A program made the translations under genes and the position numbers. From Cryomorpha sp963748925 (GTDB lineage: Bacteria; Bacteroidota; Bacteroidia; Flavobacteriales_D; Cryomorphaceae), in assembly GCA_963748925.1 (NCBI GenBank), contig CAVVKG010000007.1, forward strand, positions 248,001-312,000: a DNA stretch of 64,000 nucleotides, given 5' to 3'. Below, piece after piece: positions 51,085-60,314 of this stretch. Numbering within the stretch: the first letter of the stretch is position 1; each line of letters opens with the position of its first letter. The notes below the pieces were generated by a model that made no database searches, was not told where the DNA came from, and saw only the letters and a program-made list of their open reading frames with translations.

Positions 51085-52135
51085 GAAGCACGGAGGTATT
51101 CTGATTAACGGAAACTTTATTTCAAAAGCCGGATTGTCTTCAATCAAAAACATTGAATCAAGCGGCAAGGTAAATTATATGGCGGCGCTCGAATTTGCAA
51201 AAATGCTGCTTTCAGAGTTGGAATTCGTCGCAGTAAATACCTCAGGATCTACAGGCACACCCAAAGAATACCGCTTTCCGAAACAAGCTATGGCTATAAG
51301 CGCCGATGCGACAAACAACTTCTTTGGTTTGGATGAAAATTCAAACGTGGTCCTGCCGCTACCCATGCAATATATCGCGGGTAAAATGATGGTTGCCCGA
51401 GCGTTGCTCGGTGGCTATAATTTAATTATCCTAGAAGCAACTTCAAATCCGGATCTAAGCGGGTTGAATGCCGATTTTATGCCGGTATCACCTTTTCAAA
51501 TGCACAATTTGATATCGAACCAAAGGGATGCATTGGGAAACATCAAAACATATTTAATAGGCGGCGGAGAGCCAAGTAAAGATTTAATTGCCAATGTAAA
51601 GCAGGCTGGAGCCAGAGCATTCGCAAGCTTTGGAATGACCGAAACGCTTTCTCACTTTGCCCTTGCTAACCTTTCTGCAGCCGATGAATATCTGCATTAC
51701 CTCGCTTTGAACGGAGTTGAAATTACAGCAGAGAAAGATCAAAAATTAATGGTAAACTGGCCGGGAATTACTACCGGCTGGCTTAACACAAATGACCTTG
51801 TGGAAATTGAAAGCAAGGGTTTTAGATGGCTGGGACGAGCAGATAATCTCATAAATTCTGGGGGTATTAAAATCATTCCCGAACGGATAGAAAACCTATT
51901 AAAAGAGCGCTTGACAGCCGACTTTTTCGTAGCGGGAATCAAACACGAGACTCTGGGTGAGGAACTGGTATTATTTACAGAGTCGGCATTAGCTGCAGAT
52001 CTGGACGAATTTGAATGGGAATCTAAATACCAGAAGCCAAAAAGGGTAGAAGTTTTTAGTCCGTTTGAGCGAACTGTATCAGGAAAAATAAAACGAGAAG
52101 CTACAATTCAGGCCTGGTTAAGGTCTACCCAATAA
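51071..52135 (+). CDS. menE: o-Succinylbenzoate-CoA ligase
   Basis: Adenylate-forming enzyme that activates o-succinylbenzoate to its CoA ester. The P-loop is NTSGSTGTPKEYRFPK; further motifs are GMTETLSHFALANL, GWLNTNDLVEIESKGFRWLG, RADNLINSGGIKIIPERIE, and the catalytic Lys of SGKIKREA. 354 residues, much shorter than acyl-CoA synthetases but normal for the Bacteroidota MenE, which has a reduced N-terminal part. Confidence 0.93.
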   Translation: MNPFEKHGGILINGNFISKAGLSSIKNIESSGKVNYMAALEFAKMLLSELEFVAVNTSGSTGTPKEYRFPKQAMAISADATNNFFGLDENSNVVLPLPMQYIAGKMMVARALLGGYNLIILEATSNPDLSGLNADFMPVSPFQMHNLISNQRDALGNIKTYLIGGGEPSKDLIANVKQAGARAFASFGMTETLSHFALANLSAADEYLHYLALNGVEITAEKDQKLMVNWPGITTGWLNTNDLVEIESKGFRWLGRADNLINSGGIKIIPERIENLLKERLTADFFVAGIKHETLGEELVLFTESALAADLDEFEWESKYQKPKRVEVFSPFERTVSGKIKREATIQAWLRSTQ

Positions 52136-52150
52136 AAACCTAATCAGTTT

Positions 52151-52951
52151 CTAGACTGGTCCGGCAGTCACTTCAAAACCACTGTATTTGCGCAGGTTTA
52201 TAACATTGCCTCCTTTGAAAAACAGGTACTGACCGCGAATTCCAACCAACTCCCCAATCAGTTCTTTTCGGTCTTCGAGTTTCAGCGATTTTACCTTTTG
52301 AGGATACTCTATGACGGGATATTTAAACTCTTTCACCTCAGCCTTAGCCTTTCCGTATTGTTCAAATTGAGAAGGCAAGAATGAAATAAGCTCGACACAA
52401 ACCTCTTCCAAATTATCTTCATCGCGCTGGTCTACCAGCATTTTACGCCAATCGGTTCGGTCTGATAAATATTGTTTTAACTCTATTTCTATGGCTCCTG
52501 CCAATTGCCTGTAAGGTACTTCAGCGATAATTGCCGCCCGCCACGCACCTTGATCTATCCACCGTGTCGGAACTTGTGTTGTACGGGTTACCCCAACTTT
52601 TATTCCGCTGGTTTGAGCCAGGTAAACATAGTGAGGCTGATTGTGATTCCTGTCTTCCCATTCTACATCGCGGCCTTTACCAAGATGCGCTTCACAAAGT
52701 TCAGGGCGAATGATGCATGGAGCTGCTTGTGCCGACTCTGCAAAACAGGTGTAGCAGAAGCCCTGCCCAAAAGTTTTTGGAATAGATTTACCACAATTAA
52801 TGCAGTTTATTTGTCCGGTCCATGCTATTCTAAACTCGTGCCCAACCACCGTATCCATCTCAAAAACAGGGTCTTTGTCAATATTCATCCAGTACTTTAC
52901 GACTTCAGCTTGTTCTACAAACATTTTTCTTAGTGTACCCGTTCTCTGCAT
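52151..52951 (-). CDS. DUF2797 domain protein
   Basis: A 266-residue protein of DUF2797, found across Bacteroidota and Actinobacteria. A four-Cys cluster, INCINCGKSIPKTFGQGFCY followed by TCFAES, suggests zinc binding in the N-terminal half; PHYVYLAQTSGIKVGVTRTT and QVPTRWIDQGAWRAAIIAEV are reminiscent of the GIY-YIG nuclease fold. DNA or RNA cleavage is possible but not shown. It is convergent with menE with only 15 nt between them. Confidence 0.82.
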   Translation of the reverse strand: MQRTGTLRKMFVEQAEVVKYWMNIDKDPVFEMDTVVGHEFRIAWTGQINCINCGKSIPKTFGQGFCYTCFAESAQAAPCIIRPELCEAHLGKGRDVEWEDRNHNQPHYVYLAQTSGIKVGVTRTTQVPTRWIDQGAWRAAIIAEVPYRQLAGAIEIELKQYLSDRTDWRKMLVDQRDEDNLEEVCVELISFLPSQFEQYGKAKAEVKEFKYPVIEYPQKVKSLKLEDRKELIGELVGIRGQYLFFKGGNVINLRKYSGFEVTAGPV

Positions 52952-53015
52952 TGATAAGATTTTTCTGGTTTAACTTAAACCTATTTTAGTAATTTGGGGA
53001 ATAATTTACGAATAT

Positions 53016-54539
53016 ATGGCCCTCAACTCGGTATTCTCATGGTTTATGAAAAAGAGATTTCACCAAATCGAACTTTTCATGAAGTATCCTATTGAAGTTC
53101 AGAATGAAGTTTTTGAGAAGTTGATATCAGCGGGCAAAAATACTGAATTTGGTAAAACTCATAATTTTAGCAGCATTCGCTCTCAGGCTAATTTTCGCGA
53201 AAGCGTGCCCCTTCAAACCTATGAAGATGTAAAGCCATTTGTGAGACGCCTCCAGGAAGGCGAGCAAAATCTGCTTTGGTCAACGCCGATCAACTGGTTT
53301 GCCAAATCATCGGGCACGACAAGCGATAAGAGTAAATTTATTCCTGTAAGCCGTGAAGCACTTGAAGACTGTCATTACAAAGCCGGAAAGGACTTACTGG
53401 CACTTTACAACCACAACCATCCGACCAATAAAGTATACAACGGTAAATCGCTCGTACTAGGTGGAAGCAGTCAAATAAATGAGTTTCGCAAAGATTCTTA
53501 CTACGGTGATCTCTCAGCAATCATAATCAACAACTTGCCCTTTTGGGTTGAAATTAAGCGCGTGCCGGATAGGCAAATAGCGTTAATGGACCAATGGGAG
53601 GAGAAGATAGAGAAGATGGCTCAAAGTGTGAAGGATGAGAATGTGACGAACATTGCCGGGGTTCCGTCGTGGACCCTGGTGTTAATGAAACGAATCCTGA
53701 AGTTGACCGGGAAAAGCAATATTCGTGAGGTTTGGCCAAATTTGGAATTGTTTATGCATGGTGGCGTGAGTTTTGAGCCCTACAAAAAACAATTTGAGCA
53801 CCTGATACCCGGGGACAGTATGCAGTATTACGAAAGCTATAATGCGAGTGAAGGTTATTTTGGAATTCAAGATCGTGCCGGAGCTGATGACATGCTACTG
53901 ATGCTTGATTATGGCATTTTCTATGAATTTATTCCTTTTGAAAATGCCCACGATGAGAATCCGCAAACAGTATCGCTCAAAGAAGTAGAAGTGGGTAAAA
54001 ATTACGAGCTCGTTATTTCTACCAATGGGGGCTTATGGCGATACCGGCTTGGCGACACTGTAATATTCACCTCCATTTTTCCGTTTAGAATTAAAGTATC
54101 TGGCCGAACGAAGCATTTTATCAATGCCTTTGGCGAAGAGCTTATAATCGATAATGCCGAGCAAGCTATGAAGCGCGCCAATGAAATATGCAACTGTACA
54201 GTACGCGACTTTACTGCCGGGCCTGTGTACATGAGTGAAAGCTCGCAAGGAGCGCATGAATGGCTCATAGAGTTTGATGAGGCACCTGAAAGTTTAGAGC
54301 AATTTACAACTGTATTTGACCTTGAATTAAAAAAGTTGAATAGTGATTATGAAGCCAAGCGAACCGGAGATTTGTCATTGATGATGCCCATTATCAGAGC
54401 AGTTCCTGAAGGTACTTTTTACAACTGGATGAAGAAAAAGGGGAAATTAGGCGGACAGCACAAAGTGCCACGACTATCAAACAACCGAAAGCTTGTAGAA
54501 GAAATTAGTGCAGACATTGTAGATTTTCAGAACCTGTGA
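53016..54539 (+). CDS. GH3 (auxin-responsive promoter) family protein
   Basis: 507-residue acyl-acid-amido synthetase fold (ANL superfamily). The adenylate motif FAKSSGTTSDKSKFIPVS, GGSSQINEFRKDSYYGDLSA, NASEGYFGIQD and WRYRLGDTVIFTS match the plant GH3 enzymes, which conjugate amino acids to hormones. Bacteroidota almost always carry one copy, whose substrate is unknown; conjugation of an acyl or carboxylate compound is the inference. Its stop overlaps the GTG of the next gene. Confidence 0.9.
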   Translation: MALNSVFSWFMKKRFHQIELFMKYPIEVQNEVFEKLISAGKNTEFGKTHNFSSIRSQANFRESVPLQTYEDVKPFVRRLQEGEQNLLWSTPINWFAKSSGTTSDKSKFIPVSREALEDCHYKAGKDLLALYNHNHPTNKVYNGKSLVLGGSSQINEFRKDSYYGDLSAIIINNLPFWVEIKRVPDRQIALMDQWEEKIEKMAQSVKDENVTNIAGVPSWTLVLMKRILKLTGKSNIREVWPNLELFMHGGVSFEPYKKQFEHLIPGDSMQYYESYNASEGYFGIQDRAGADDMLLMLDYGIFYEFIPFENAHDENPQTVSLKEVEVGKNYELVISTNGGLWRYRLGDTVIFTSIFPFRIKVSGRTKHFINAFGEELIIDNAEQAMKRANEICNCTVRDFTAGPVYMSESSQGAHEWLIEFDEAPESLEQFTTVFDLELKKLNSDYEAKRTGDLSLMMPIIRAVPEGTFYNWMKKKGKLGGQHKVPRLSNNRKLVEEISADIVDFQNL

Positions 54540-55326
54540 GAAAATTTACGCTAATCATTTTCTTCATCATCCTGGGGTTAAGCGCCCACAGTCAGTGGGT
54601 GGTAAAAGATTCAATCATCGGGCCTGCAGATAGAATTGAGATAGATAACCTCGACCATATTTACAAAGTTGTTAATACGGAGGTTTTTAAATACAACAAG
54701 AAAGGAGAATTGCTCTTCCGCTACAGCGATAAGCAGCTTGGCAATATCGGACACATAGATGTAACCTATCCACTCGGCCTTTGTTATTATATCCTGAGCT
54801 AAATTATTTGGTTATTCTGGACAATACAATGAGCAATAATCGGGGTCAGGTTAATTTACTGGATCACAATATCGGGATGGGGCTACTTGCCTGCTCTTCT
54901 GTTCAAAACCATTTTTGGTTTTACGACGCCATGAAATTTGCTCTTATCCGAACCGATGAGAACTTTAAGGAGGTTAGCTCGACAGGAAACCTTGCTCAAA
55001 TTTTGGGAATAGAGCTGAACCCCACGAGCATGACCGAATTTGCCAATAGACTTTATCTGATGAATCCATCGACGGGCATTATGGTTTTTGATATTTTTGG
55101 AACCTACATTAAAACAATTCCAGTTACGGGCATCACGGATTTCCAAGTGTTTGAAAACGAAATAGCATATTTGGATAAGAACACGTTAATTAGATATAAT
55201 ACCCTACTTTTTGAATTAAAAGAAATAGAATTGCCCTATATTTGCAAGTCGGCGCAGATTCAAAAGAATAGCCTTATTCTTCTAACAGATCAGAAGATAC
55301 TAATCCTTGAGAAGCCGAAACTCTAA
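54536..55326 (+). pseudogene. Exported beta-rich protein gene, frameshifted
   Basis: Frame 1 (54536-54802) gives signal peptide MRKFTLIIFFIILGLSAHSQ and DRIEIDNLDHIYKVVNTEVF, then meets a stop after TYPLGLCYYILS. The other frame continues from about 54781 with LLLYPELNYLVILDNTMSNN to LILEKPKL. Adding one T to the CTTTG at about 54776 would give TYPLGLLLLYPELNYLVILD, which reads as one protein of about 263 residues. Such a gene between GH3 and the deoxynucleoside kinase is common in Bacteroidota, of unknown function, with NHL/beta-propeller-like strands. Mutation or sequencing error cannot be separated here. Confidence 0.75.
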
Positions 55327-55354
55327 AACACCGCACAGGAAGAGTCAATATTTG

Positions 55355-55362
55355 TACTTTTG
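55355..55362 (+). promoter_or_regulatory. -7 promoter element for the deoxynucleoside kinase
   Basis: TACTTTTG, 19 nt before the ATG at 55382. No TTG at the right spacing. Confidence 0.4.
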
Positions 55363-55381
55363 ACCACTAGAATAAAGAATT

Positions 55382-55999
55382 ATGCATATAGCCGTTGCCG
55401 GAAACATTGGATCAGGAAAAACTACGCTCACAGAACTGCTGGGCAAACATTACAAATGGGATTGTCATTTTGAAGATGTAGAAGAAAATCCATACTTAAT
55501 GGAATTTTATAATGACATGCAGCGCTGGTCGTTCAACCTTCAGATCTATTTTCTCAATAGCCGCTTTAATCAAGTGCTCGATATTCGTGAGAATAAGATG
55601 AATGTAATTCAGGATAGAACCATTTACGAAGACGCGTATATTTTTGCTCCAAACCTGCACAGTATGGGGTTGATGACAACGCGCGACTTTGAGAATTACT
55701 TCTCACTGTTTAATTCAATGGATAAGTTTATTGAAGCACCTGATTTGCTGATTTACCTCCGCGCATCGGTTCCGGCTTTGGTTAATAATATTCAAAAGCG
55801 CGGTCGCGAATACGAAGACTCCATTAGACTTGATTATCTTAAGCGACTTAACGAGCGTTATGAAGCTTGGATTTCTACATATGACAAAGGCAAGTTGCTT
55901 ATTGTAGATGTTGACAATAATGCGTTCCATGAGAATCAGGAAGACCTCGGAAAAATAATAAGTGGTATTGAAGGAGAAATCAACGGCTTGTTTGAATAA
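55382..55999 (+). CDS. Deoxynucleoside kinase
   Basis: Cytoplasmic kinase of the dCK/dGK family that phosphorylates deoxynucleosides in the salvage pathway. P-loop GNIGSGKTTLTELLG, then the catalytic Glu in FEDVEENPYLMEFY, the conserved QDRTIYEDAYIFA with the DR/ER motif, YLRASVPALVNNIQKRGREY for the lid, and YERWI-like (RYEAWISTYD). 205 residues, typical. Substrate preference (dA, dC or dG) cannot be read off. Confidence 0.92.
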   Translation: MHIAVAGNIGSGKTTLTELLGKHYKWDCHFEDVEENPYLMEFYNDMQRWSFNLQIYFLNSRFNQVLDIRENKMNVIQDRTIYEDAYIFAPNLHSMGLMTTRDFENYFSLFNSMDKFIEAPDLLIYLRASVPALVNNIQKRGREYEDSIRLDYLKRLNERYEAWISTYDKGKLLIVDVDNNAFHENQEDLGKIISGIEGEINGLFE

Positions 56000-56031
56000 G
56001 CCACGCATTTACCTCAATTAAATTTTAGACC

Positions 56032-56060
56032 AAAAAGCCGCTTCAGAGCGGTTTTTTTTT
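56032..56060 (+). terminator. Terminator of the deoxynucleoside kinase gene
   Basis: CCGCT-TCAG-AGCGG stem flanked by A and nine T residues. Confidence 0.82.
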
Positions 56061-56087
56061 GAACTAAACCATTCGCCGAAGAGCGCC

Positions 56088-56115
56088 AAAAAAAGAGCAA
56101 TAAAAAAAGAGCAAT
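56088..56115. repeat. Tandem 14-mer between two terminators
   Basis: AAAAAAAGAGCAAT occurs twice in direct succession (56088-56101, 56102-56115), with an A-run starting a third copy that merges into the hppA terminator. It looks like a replication-slippage product. Confidence 0.7.
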
Positions 56116-56145
56116 AAAAAAAGGCATTGCTTTCGCAATGCCTTT
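56115..56145 (-). terminator. Terminator of hppA
   Basis: AAAGGCATTGC and GCAATGCCTTT pair perfectly (11 bp, 4-nt loop); on the minus strand a T tract follows. Confidence 0.9.
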
Positions 56146-56172
56146 AAAATTTCAATTAATCAATCTCTTATA

Positions 56173-58890
56173 TCACGGTGCGATTTCGAAACCAATCAAA
56201 ACGTCGTCATAAATCATTTTATCTCCAAGATCGTCAAAGAATTGTCCTGAACGATATTTAATATCATATTTGGTGCGATTAAAATCAAAAGAACCCGATA
56301 CTACCGGCTTGCCATCTTTCATTATAACATCATACACCCCAGCTACCTTCTCAGTAATACCTTTGATAGTCATTTCGCCTTCAAAAACATACTGGTCTCC
56401 ATTAACTCGTGCATTTAAAATAGTAAATAAAGAAGTAGGATACTTCTCTACATAGAAGAAGTCTTCGCTTGCAAGGTGATTGCTCAACTTCTCATTCGAT
56501 TCAGCATCTTTTACATCTAAGACTTCAATTGACTCCATGTCGATTTCAAATTTCGCATCTTCTACAATGTTATCTACCATAGAAACCTTACCAATAGCGT
56601 GAACAGTTCCATTATGCTGGCCGGTAACTTTTTTAGCCACCCATGTGAATGTTGAATTGTCAGGTGTTACGTTGAAATCAGATGAAATATTAATTTCTTC
56701 CTGTGTGGTATTTACTATACCTGCCTCAGAGCCGTGTAATCCTGCTTCCGCAGAATCAACTGCAATATGCGGAGCAATAATCAAAGCTACAATTGACGTA
56801 AGTTTGATAAGAATGTTCATTGAAGGGCCTGAAGTATCTTTGAAAGGATCTCCAACAGTATCGCCTGTTACCGAAGCTTTGTGAGCCTCAGAACCTTTAT
56901 ACTCCATTTTACCATCAATCATTACACCTGCCTCAAACGATTTCTTAGCGTTATCCCAGGCACCACCGGCATTGTTTTGAAATATACCCATCAAAACTCC
57001 CGAAACCGTAATACCGGCGAGTAATCCTCCTAGCATCTCTGCAGATGAGGTATGAGGGAAGACGCCTTGAAAACCAAATCCAACCAATACCGGAACAAGC
57101 AATGCTATAGCTCCCGGAAGAACCATTTCACGAATTGAAGCTTTAGTTGAAATATCAACACATTTTTCATATTCGGGAGTCGCAGTACCTTCCATGATAC
57201 CTGGAATCTCTTTAAACTGGCGACGCACTTCATGTACCATTGCCATTGCAGCGCGACCTACAGCCGAAATACAAAGCGATGAAAAGATAAAAGGAATCAT
57301 ACCTCCCACAAAAAGCATAGCCAAAACCGGTGCTTTATAAATATCGATTGAATCAATGCCTGCGATACCAACAAAGGCTGCAAAAAGAGCCAGAGCAGTA
57401 AGTGCTGCAGAAGCAATTGCGAATCCTTTTCCTGTAGCTGCTGTAGTATTTCCTACGGCATCCAGATTATCTGTTCTTCCACGAACTTCATCAGGCAATC
57501 CGCTCATCTCAGCGATCCCACCTGCATTATCTGCAATAGGACCAAAAGCATCAATGGCAAGCTGCATAGCAGTTGTAGCCATCATACCCGCAGCTGCAAT
57601 TGCAACTCCATATAGTCCGGCAAATGTATACGAGGCAATAATACCGGCAGCCAAAATTAAAATTGGCACTACAGTAGATTGCATACCCATGGCAAGACCA
57701 CCAATAATATTGGTTGCATGACCTGTAGAAGACTGCTGGATAATGCTATTTACCGGACGCTTGCCCATTGAGGTATAAAACTCAGTAATCCAGCTCATCA
57801 AAGCTCCTACGATAGAACCTACCAGAATGGCAAGGAATACATCAAGATTTGTAAAATCATATCCGCGTAAGCTCAAGGTTTCAGGAAGCATCCATATAGT
57901 AAGGGGATAAGAAACCAAAACCACCAGAATAATAGATGCCCAGTTACCGCGGTTAAGAGCAGCCTGTACTGAGCTATTCTCACCTGAAATACGAACCAGG
58001 CTCATAGAGAAAATTGAGAATATTAGACCCAAACCTGCAATTACCATTGGTAAAAGGATTGGAGCCATTCCTCCAAAATTATCTACTGAAGTCATTTCCT
58101 GACCAAGAACCATTGTGGCCAATATTGTTGCCACATATGAACCAAACAAGTCAGCTCCCATTCCGGCAACATCTCCTACGTTATCTCCTACGTTATCTGC
58201 AATCGTAGCAGGATTCCGCGGGTCATCTTCAGGAATTCCGGCTTCTACTTTTCCAACAAGGTCGGCACCTACATCGGCCGCTTTTGTATATATACCACCA
58301 CCTACACGTGCGAAAAGCGCGATAGACTCAGCACCAAGTGAAAATCCTGCTAGAACTTCGATCGCTGTCTTCATTTCATGACCAGTCATCAAAGCGCCCT
58401 CAGGAACAAACATTTTATAAAATACGATAAAGAGCGATCCCATTCCTAGAACGGCCAGACCGGCAACACCAAGACCCATTACAGAACCTCCGGTGAATGA
58501 AACTTTTAACGCCTGCACCAGACTGGTACGAGCGGCTTGTGTAGTACGTACGTTAGACTTCGTAGCAACACGCATACCGATAAATCCAGCGAAAGCTGAA
58601 AGCACGGCTCCAATAACGAATGCAACGGCAATAATAGGACTTGAATGCTCAACCAAAGTCCCTGAATAAGCTAAGAGCAAGCCAGCCACAACAACAAAAT
58701 ATGACATTACCTTCCACTCTGCTTTTAGAAAAGCCATTGCACCATCAGCAATGTATTTAGCCAACTGAGCCATTGAAGCATCACCCGCATCTTGTTTACT
58801 TACCCAAGATGACTTTACGGCCATAACGATAAGGCCCAAAATTCCCATGACCGGAATTAAATAGATCATGTTTTCGTACAAAAAATTCAT
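56173..58890 (-). CDS. hppA: Membrane pyrophosphatase fused to a C-terminal YceI-like domain
   Basis: Hydrolyses pyrophosphate and pumps Na+ or H+ out. The first 730 or so residues are a complete 16-span pyrophosphatase: GGGIYTKAADVGADLVGKVE and EAGIPEDDPRNPATIADNVG form the hydrolytic site, and GNTTAATGKGFAIASAALTA has the Ala/Gly pair of the K+-dependent class. A further segment, about residues 735-905, is a YceI lipocalin-like domain (FNVTPDNSTFTWVAKKVTGQ, EDAKFEIDMESIEV, YVFEGEMTIKGITEKVAGVY, GSFDFNRTKYDIKYRSG). The pyrophosphatase C terminus faces the periplasm in known structures, where free YceI proteins also act. 905 residues in one frame, against about 750 for an unfused enzyme. Confidence 0.93.
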   Translation of the reverse strand: MNFLYENMIYLIPVMGILGLIVMAVKSSWVSKQDAGDASMAQLAKYIADGAMAFLKAEWKVMSYFVVVAGLLLAYSGTLVEHSSPIIAVAFVIGAVLSAFAGFIGMRVATKSNVRTTQAARTSLVQALKVSFTGGSVMGLGVAGLAVLGMGSLFIVFYKMFVPEGALMTGHEMKTAIEVLAGFSLGAESIALFARVGGGIYTKAADVGADLVGKVEAGIPEDDPRNPATIADNVGDNVGDVAGMGADLFGSYVATILATMVLGQEMTSVDNFGGMAPILLPMVIAGLGLIFSIFSMSLVRISGENSSVQAALNRGNWASIILVVLVSYPLTIWMLPETLSLRGYDFTNLDVFLAILVGSIVGALMSWITEFYTSMGKRPVNSIIQQSSTGHATNIIGGLAMGMQSTVVPILILAAGIIASYTFAGLYGVAIAAAGMMATTAMQLAIDAFGPIADNAGGIAEMSGLPDEVRGRTDNLDAVGNTTAATGKGFAIASAALTALALFAAFVGIAGIDSIDIYKAPVLAMLFVGGMIPFIFSSLCISAVGRAAMAMVHEVRRQFKEIPGIMEGTATPEYEKCVDISTKASIREMVLPGAIALLVPVLVGFGFQGVFPHTSSAEMLGGLLAGITVSGVLMGIFQNNAGGAWDNAKKSFEAGVMIDGKMEYKGSEAHKASVTGDTVGDPFKDTSGPSMNILIKLTSIVALIIAPHIAVDSAEAGLHGSEAGIVNTTQEEINISSDFNVTPDNSTFTWVAKKVTGQHNGTVHAIGKVSMVDNIVEDAKFEIDMESIEVLDVKDAESNEKLSNHLASEDFFYVEKYPTSLFTILNARVNGDQYVFEGEMTIKGITEKVAGVYDVIMKDGKPVVSGSFDFNRTKYDIKYRSGQFFDDLGDKMIYDDVLIGFEIAP

Positions 58891-58924
58891 AGTAGTTTAG
58901 TTAATTACCCATTTTAAAGGAGCG

Positions 58925-58955
58925 CAAAAATAGTTATTGATGGGTTAGGTTGCAA
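58925..58955 (-). promoter_or_regulatory. Promoter of hppA
   Basis: Minus strand: TTG (58955-58953), 20-nt spacer, TATTTTTG (58932-58925). Full consensus, 34 nt before the ATG. Confidence 0.65.
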
Positions 58956-59002
58956 ATATGATTTAATTCAGCGTCAGATAAGGGGTTACATTTAGATATT
59001 GT

Positions 59003-59034
59003 AAAAAAAGGTGCTCTTCAAAAGAGCACCTTTT
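59003..59034 (-). terminator. Terminator of pdhB
   Basis: AAAAGGTGCTCTT and AAGAGCACCTTTT pair around CAA; on the minus strand a T tract follows. It lies 25 nt after the pdhB stop. Confidence 0.9.
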
Positions 59035-59058
59035 AACTTATTTTTATAGTTAAACGTC

Positions 59059-60042
59059 TTATTTTGTGATATACATTACTTCTTTAACCGCTTTTACCGT
59101 GCGTTTCACATTGGGCAATGCCTCTTCAATAAGTGGAACGGCGAAAGCCAGCGGCGTATCGGCCATGTTAACACGGTGCACCGGCGCATCAAGGTAATCG
59201 AAAGCAAGGCGCTGAACGCGATGCGAAATCTCAGCAGAGATTCCGGCCATTGGCCAATCTTCTTCAACGATAACCAGTCGATTTGTCTTTTTAACACTCT
59301 GAATAATGGTATCGATATCAAGCGGACGAATGGTGCGCAAGTTGATTACTTCAGCACTTATTCCTTCATTTTTAAGTACTTCCGCTGCTTCTAAAACAAC
59401 CTTGAGAATTTTTCCAAATCCAACGATTGTTACGTCTTTTCCTTTTTGCATTACATCGGCAACGCCTAGTGGAATGATGTATTCGCCTTCAGGAACTTCA
59501 CCTTTATCGCCATACATTTTCTCAGATTCCATTATTAAAACCGGATCGTTGTCGCGTATAGCTGCCTTGAGCAATCCTTTGGCGTCATAAACAGTAAAGG
59601 GAGTAGCTACTTTCAACCCGGGAATGTGAGCATACATAGATTCAAAACTTTGCGAGTGCGTTGCTGCCAGCTGACCTGCAGGGCCGTTTGGCCCTCGAAA
59701 TACTACCGGAGCACTGAATTGACCACCGCTCATCTGAAGCATTTTTGCTGCCGAATTAATTATTTGATCGGCTGCAAGAACAGCAAAGTTCCACGTCATA
59801 AATTCTACAATAGGTCGCAAGCCATTCATCGCTGCTCCTACTGCAATACCAGCAAAACCCAGTTCGCTTATAGGAGTATCAATAACACGTCTCGCGCCGA
59901 ATTCGTCGAGCATTCCCTTGCTGGCCTTGTAGGCCCCATTGTATTCTGCAACTTCCTCGCCCATCAAAAACACGCGCTCATCTCGGCGCATTTCTTCGCT
60001 CATCGCTTCGTTTACTGCTTCTCTGAATTGTATTTCTCTCAT
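59059..60042 (-). CDS. pdhB: Pyruvate dehydrogenase E1 component, beta subunit
   Basis: Beta subunit of the E1 heterotetramer that decarboxylates pyruvate for the dehydrogenase complex. Hallmarks: REIQFREAVNEAMSEEMRRD, MGEEVAEYNGAYKASKGMLD, DTPISELGFAGIAVGAAM, and VFRGPNGPAGQLAATHSQSF, with VEEDWPMAGISAEI near the C terminus. 327 residues, normal. The alpha subunit (pdhA) and E2 are not in the window, so this subunit is coded on its own here. Branched-chain 2-oxoacid dehydrogenase beta is less likely given the GPNGPAGQL motif. Confidence 0.92.
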   Translation of the reverse strand: MREIQFREAVNEAMSEEMRRDERVFLMGEEVAEYNGAYKASKGMLDEFGARRVIDTPISELGFAGIAVGAAMNGLRPIVEFMTWNFAVLAADQIINSAAKMLQMSGGQFSAPVVFRGPNGPAGQLAATHSQSFESMYAHIPGLKVATPFTVYDAKGLLKAAIRDNDPVLIMESEKMYGDKGEVPEGEYIIPLGVADVMQKGKDVTIVGFGKILKVVLEAAEVLKNEGISAEVINLRTIRPLDIDTIIQSVKKTNRLVIVEEDWPMAGISAEISHRVQRLAFDYLDAPVHRVNMADTPLAFAVPLIEEALPNVKRTVKAVKEVMYITK

Positions 60043-60061
60043 GACTTCATTATAAGGTCGA

Positions 60062-60069
60062 CAAAATTA
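60062..60069 (-). promoter_or_regulatory. -7 promoter element for pdhB
   Basis: Minus strand TAATTTTG, 19 nt before the ATG at 60042. No TTG at -33. Confidence 0.4.
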
Positions 60070-60231
60070 GAAATTAAATCCTTTATAGAGTAGATAATCA
60101 TATTTCTGAGGTAAATATTCCCATTTTCACCTTACAAGAACTGCTATTATTGACTCCGGCTGCAGCCACATGCAATGCGGTGATACCAATCTTCAAAGCC
60201 TGGATGTCCAAAAATGTTTGCAACATTTCCC

Positions 60232-60261
60232 TTGTAAATTTGTTATGCATGCATACCTTTG
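60232..60261 (+). promoter_or_regulatory. Promoter of etfBA (distal)
   Basis: TTG (60232-60234), 19-nt spacer, TACCTTTG (60254-60261): full consensus. It would give a leader of about 80 nt. Confidence 0.65.
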
Positions 60262-60306
60262 TGAAAATACAAATTAGTTCATAGCAAGAGTTCACGGCAT
60301 AAATCT

Positions 60307-60314
60307 TACTTTTG
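60307..60314 (+). promoter_or_regulatory. -7 promoter element for etfBA (proximal)
   Basis: TACTTTTG, 34 nt before the etfB ATG. A second possible start of transcription; no clear TTG at -33. Confidence 0.4.
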
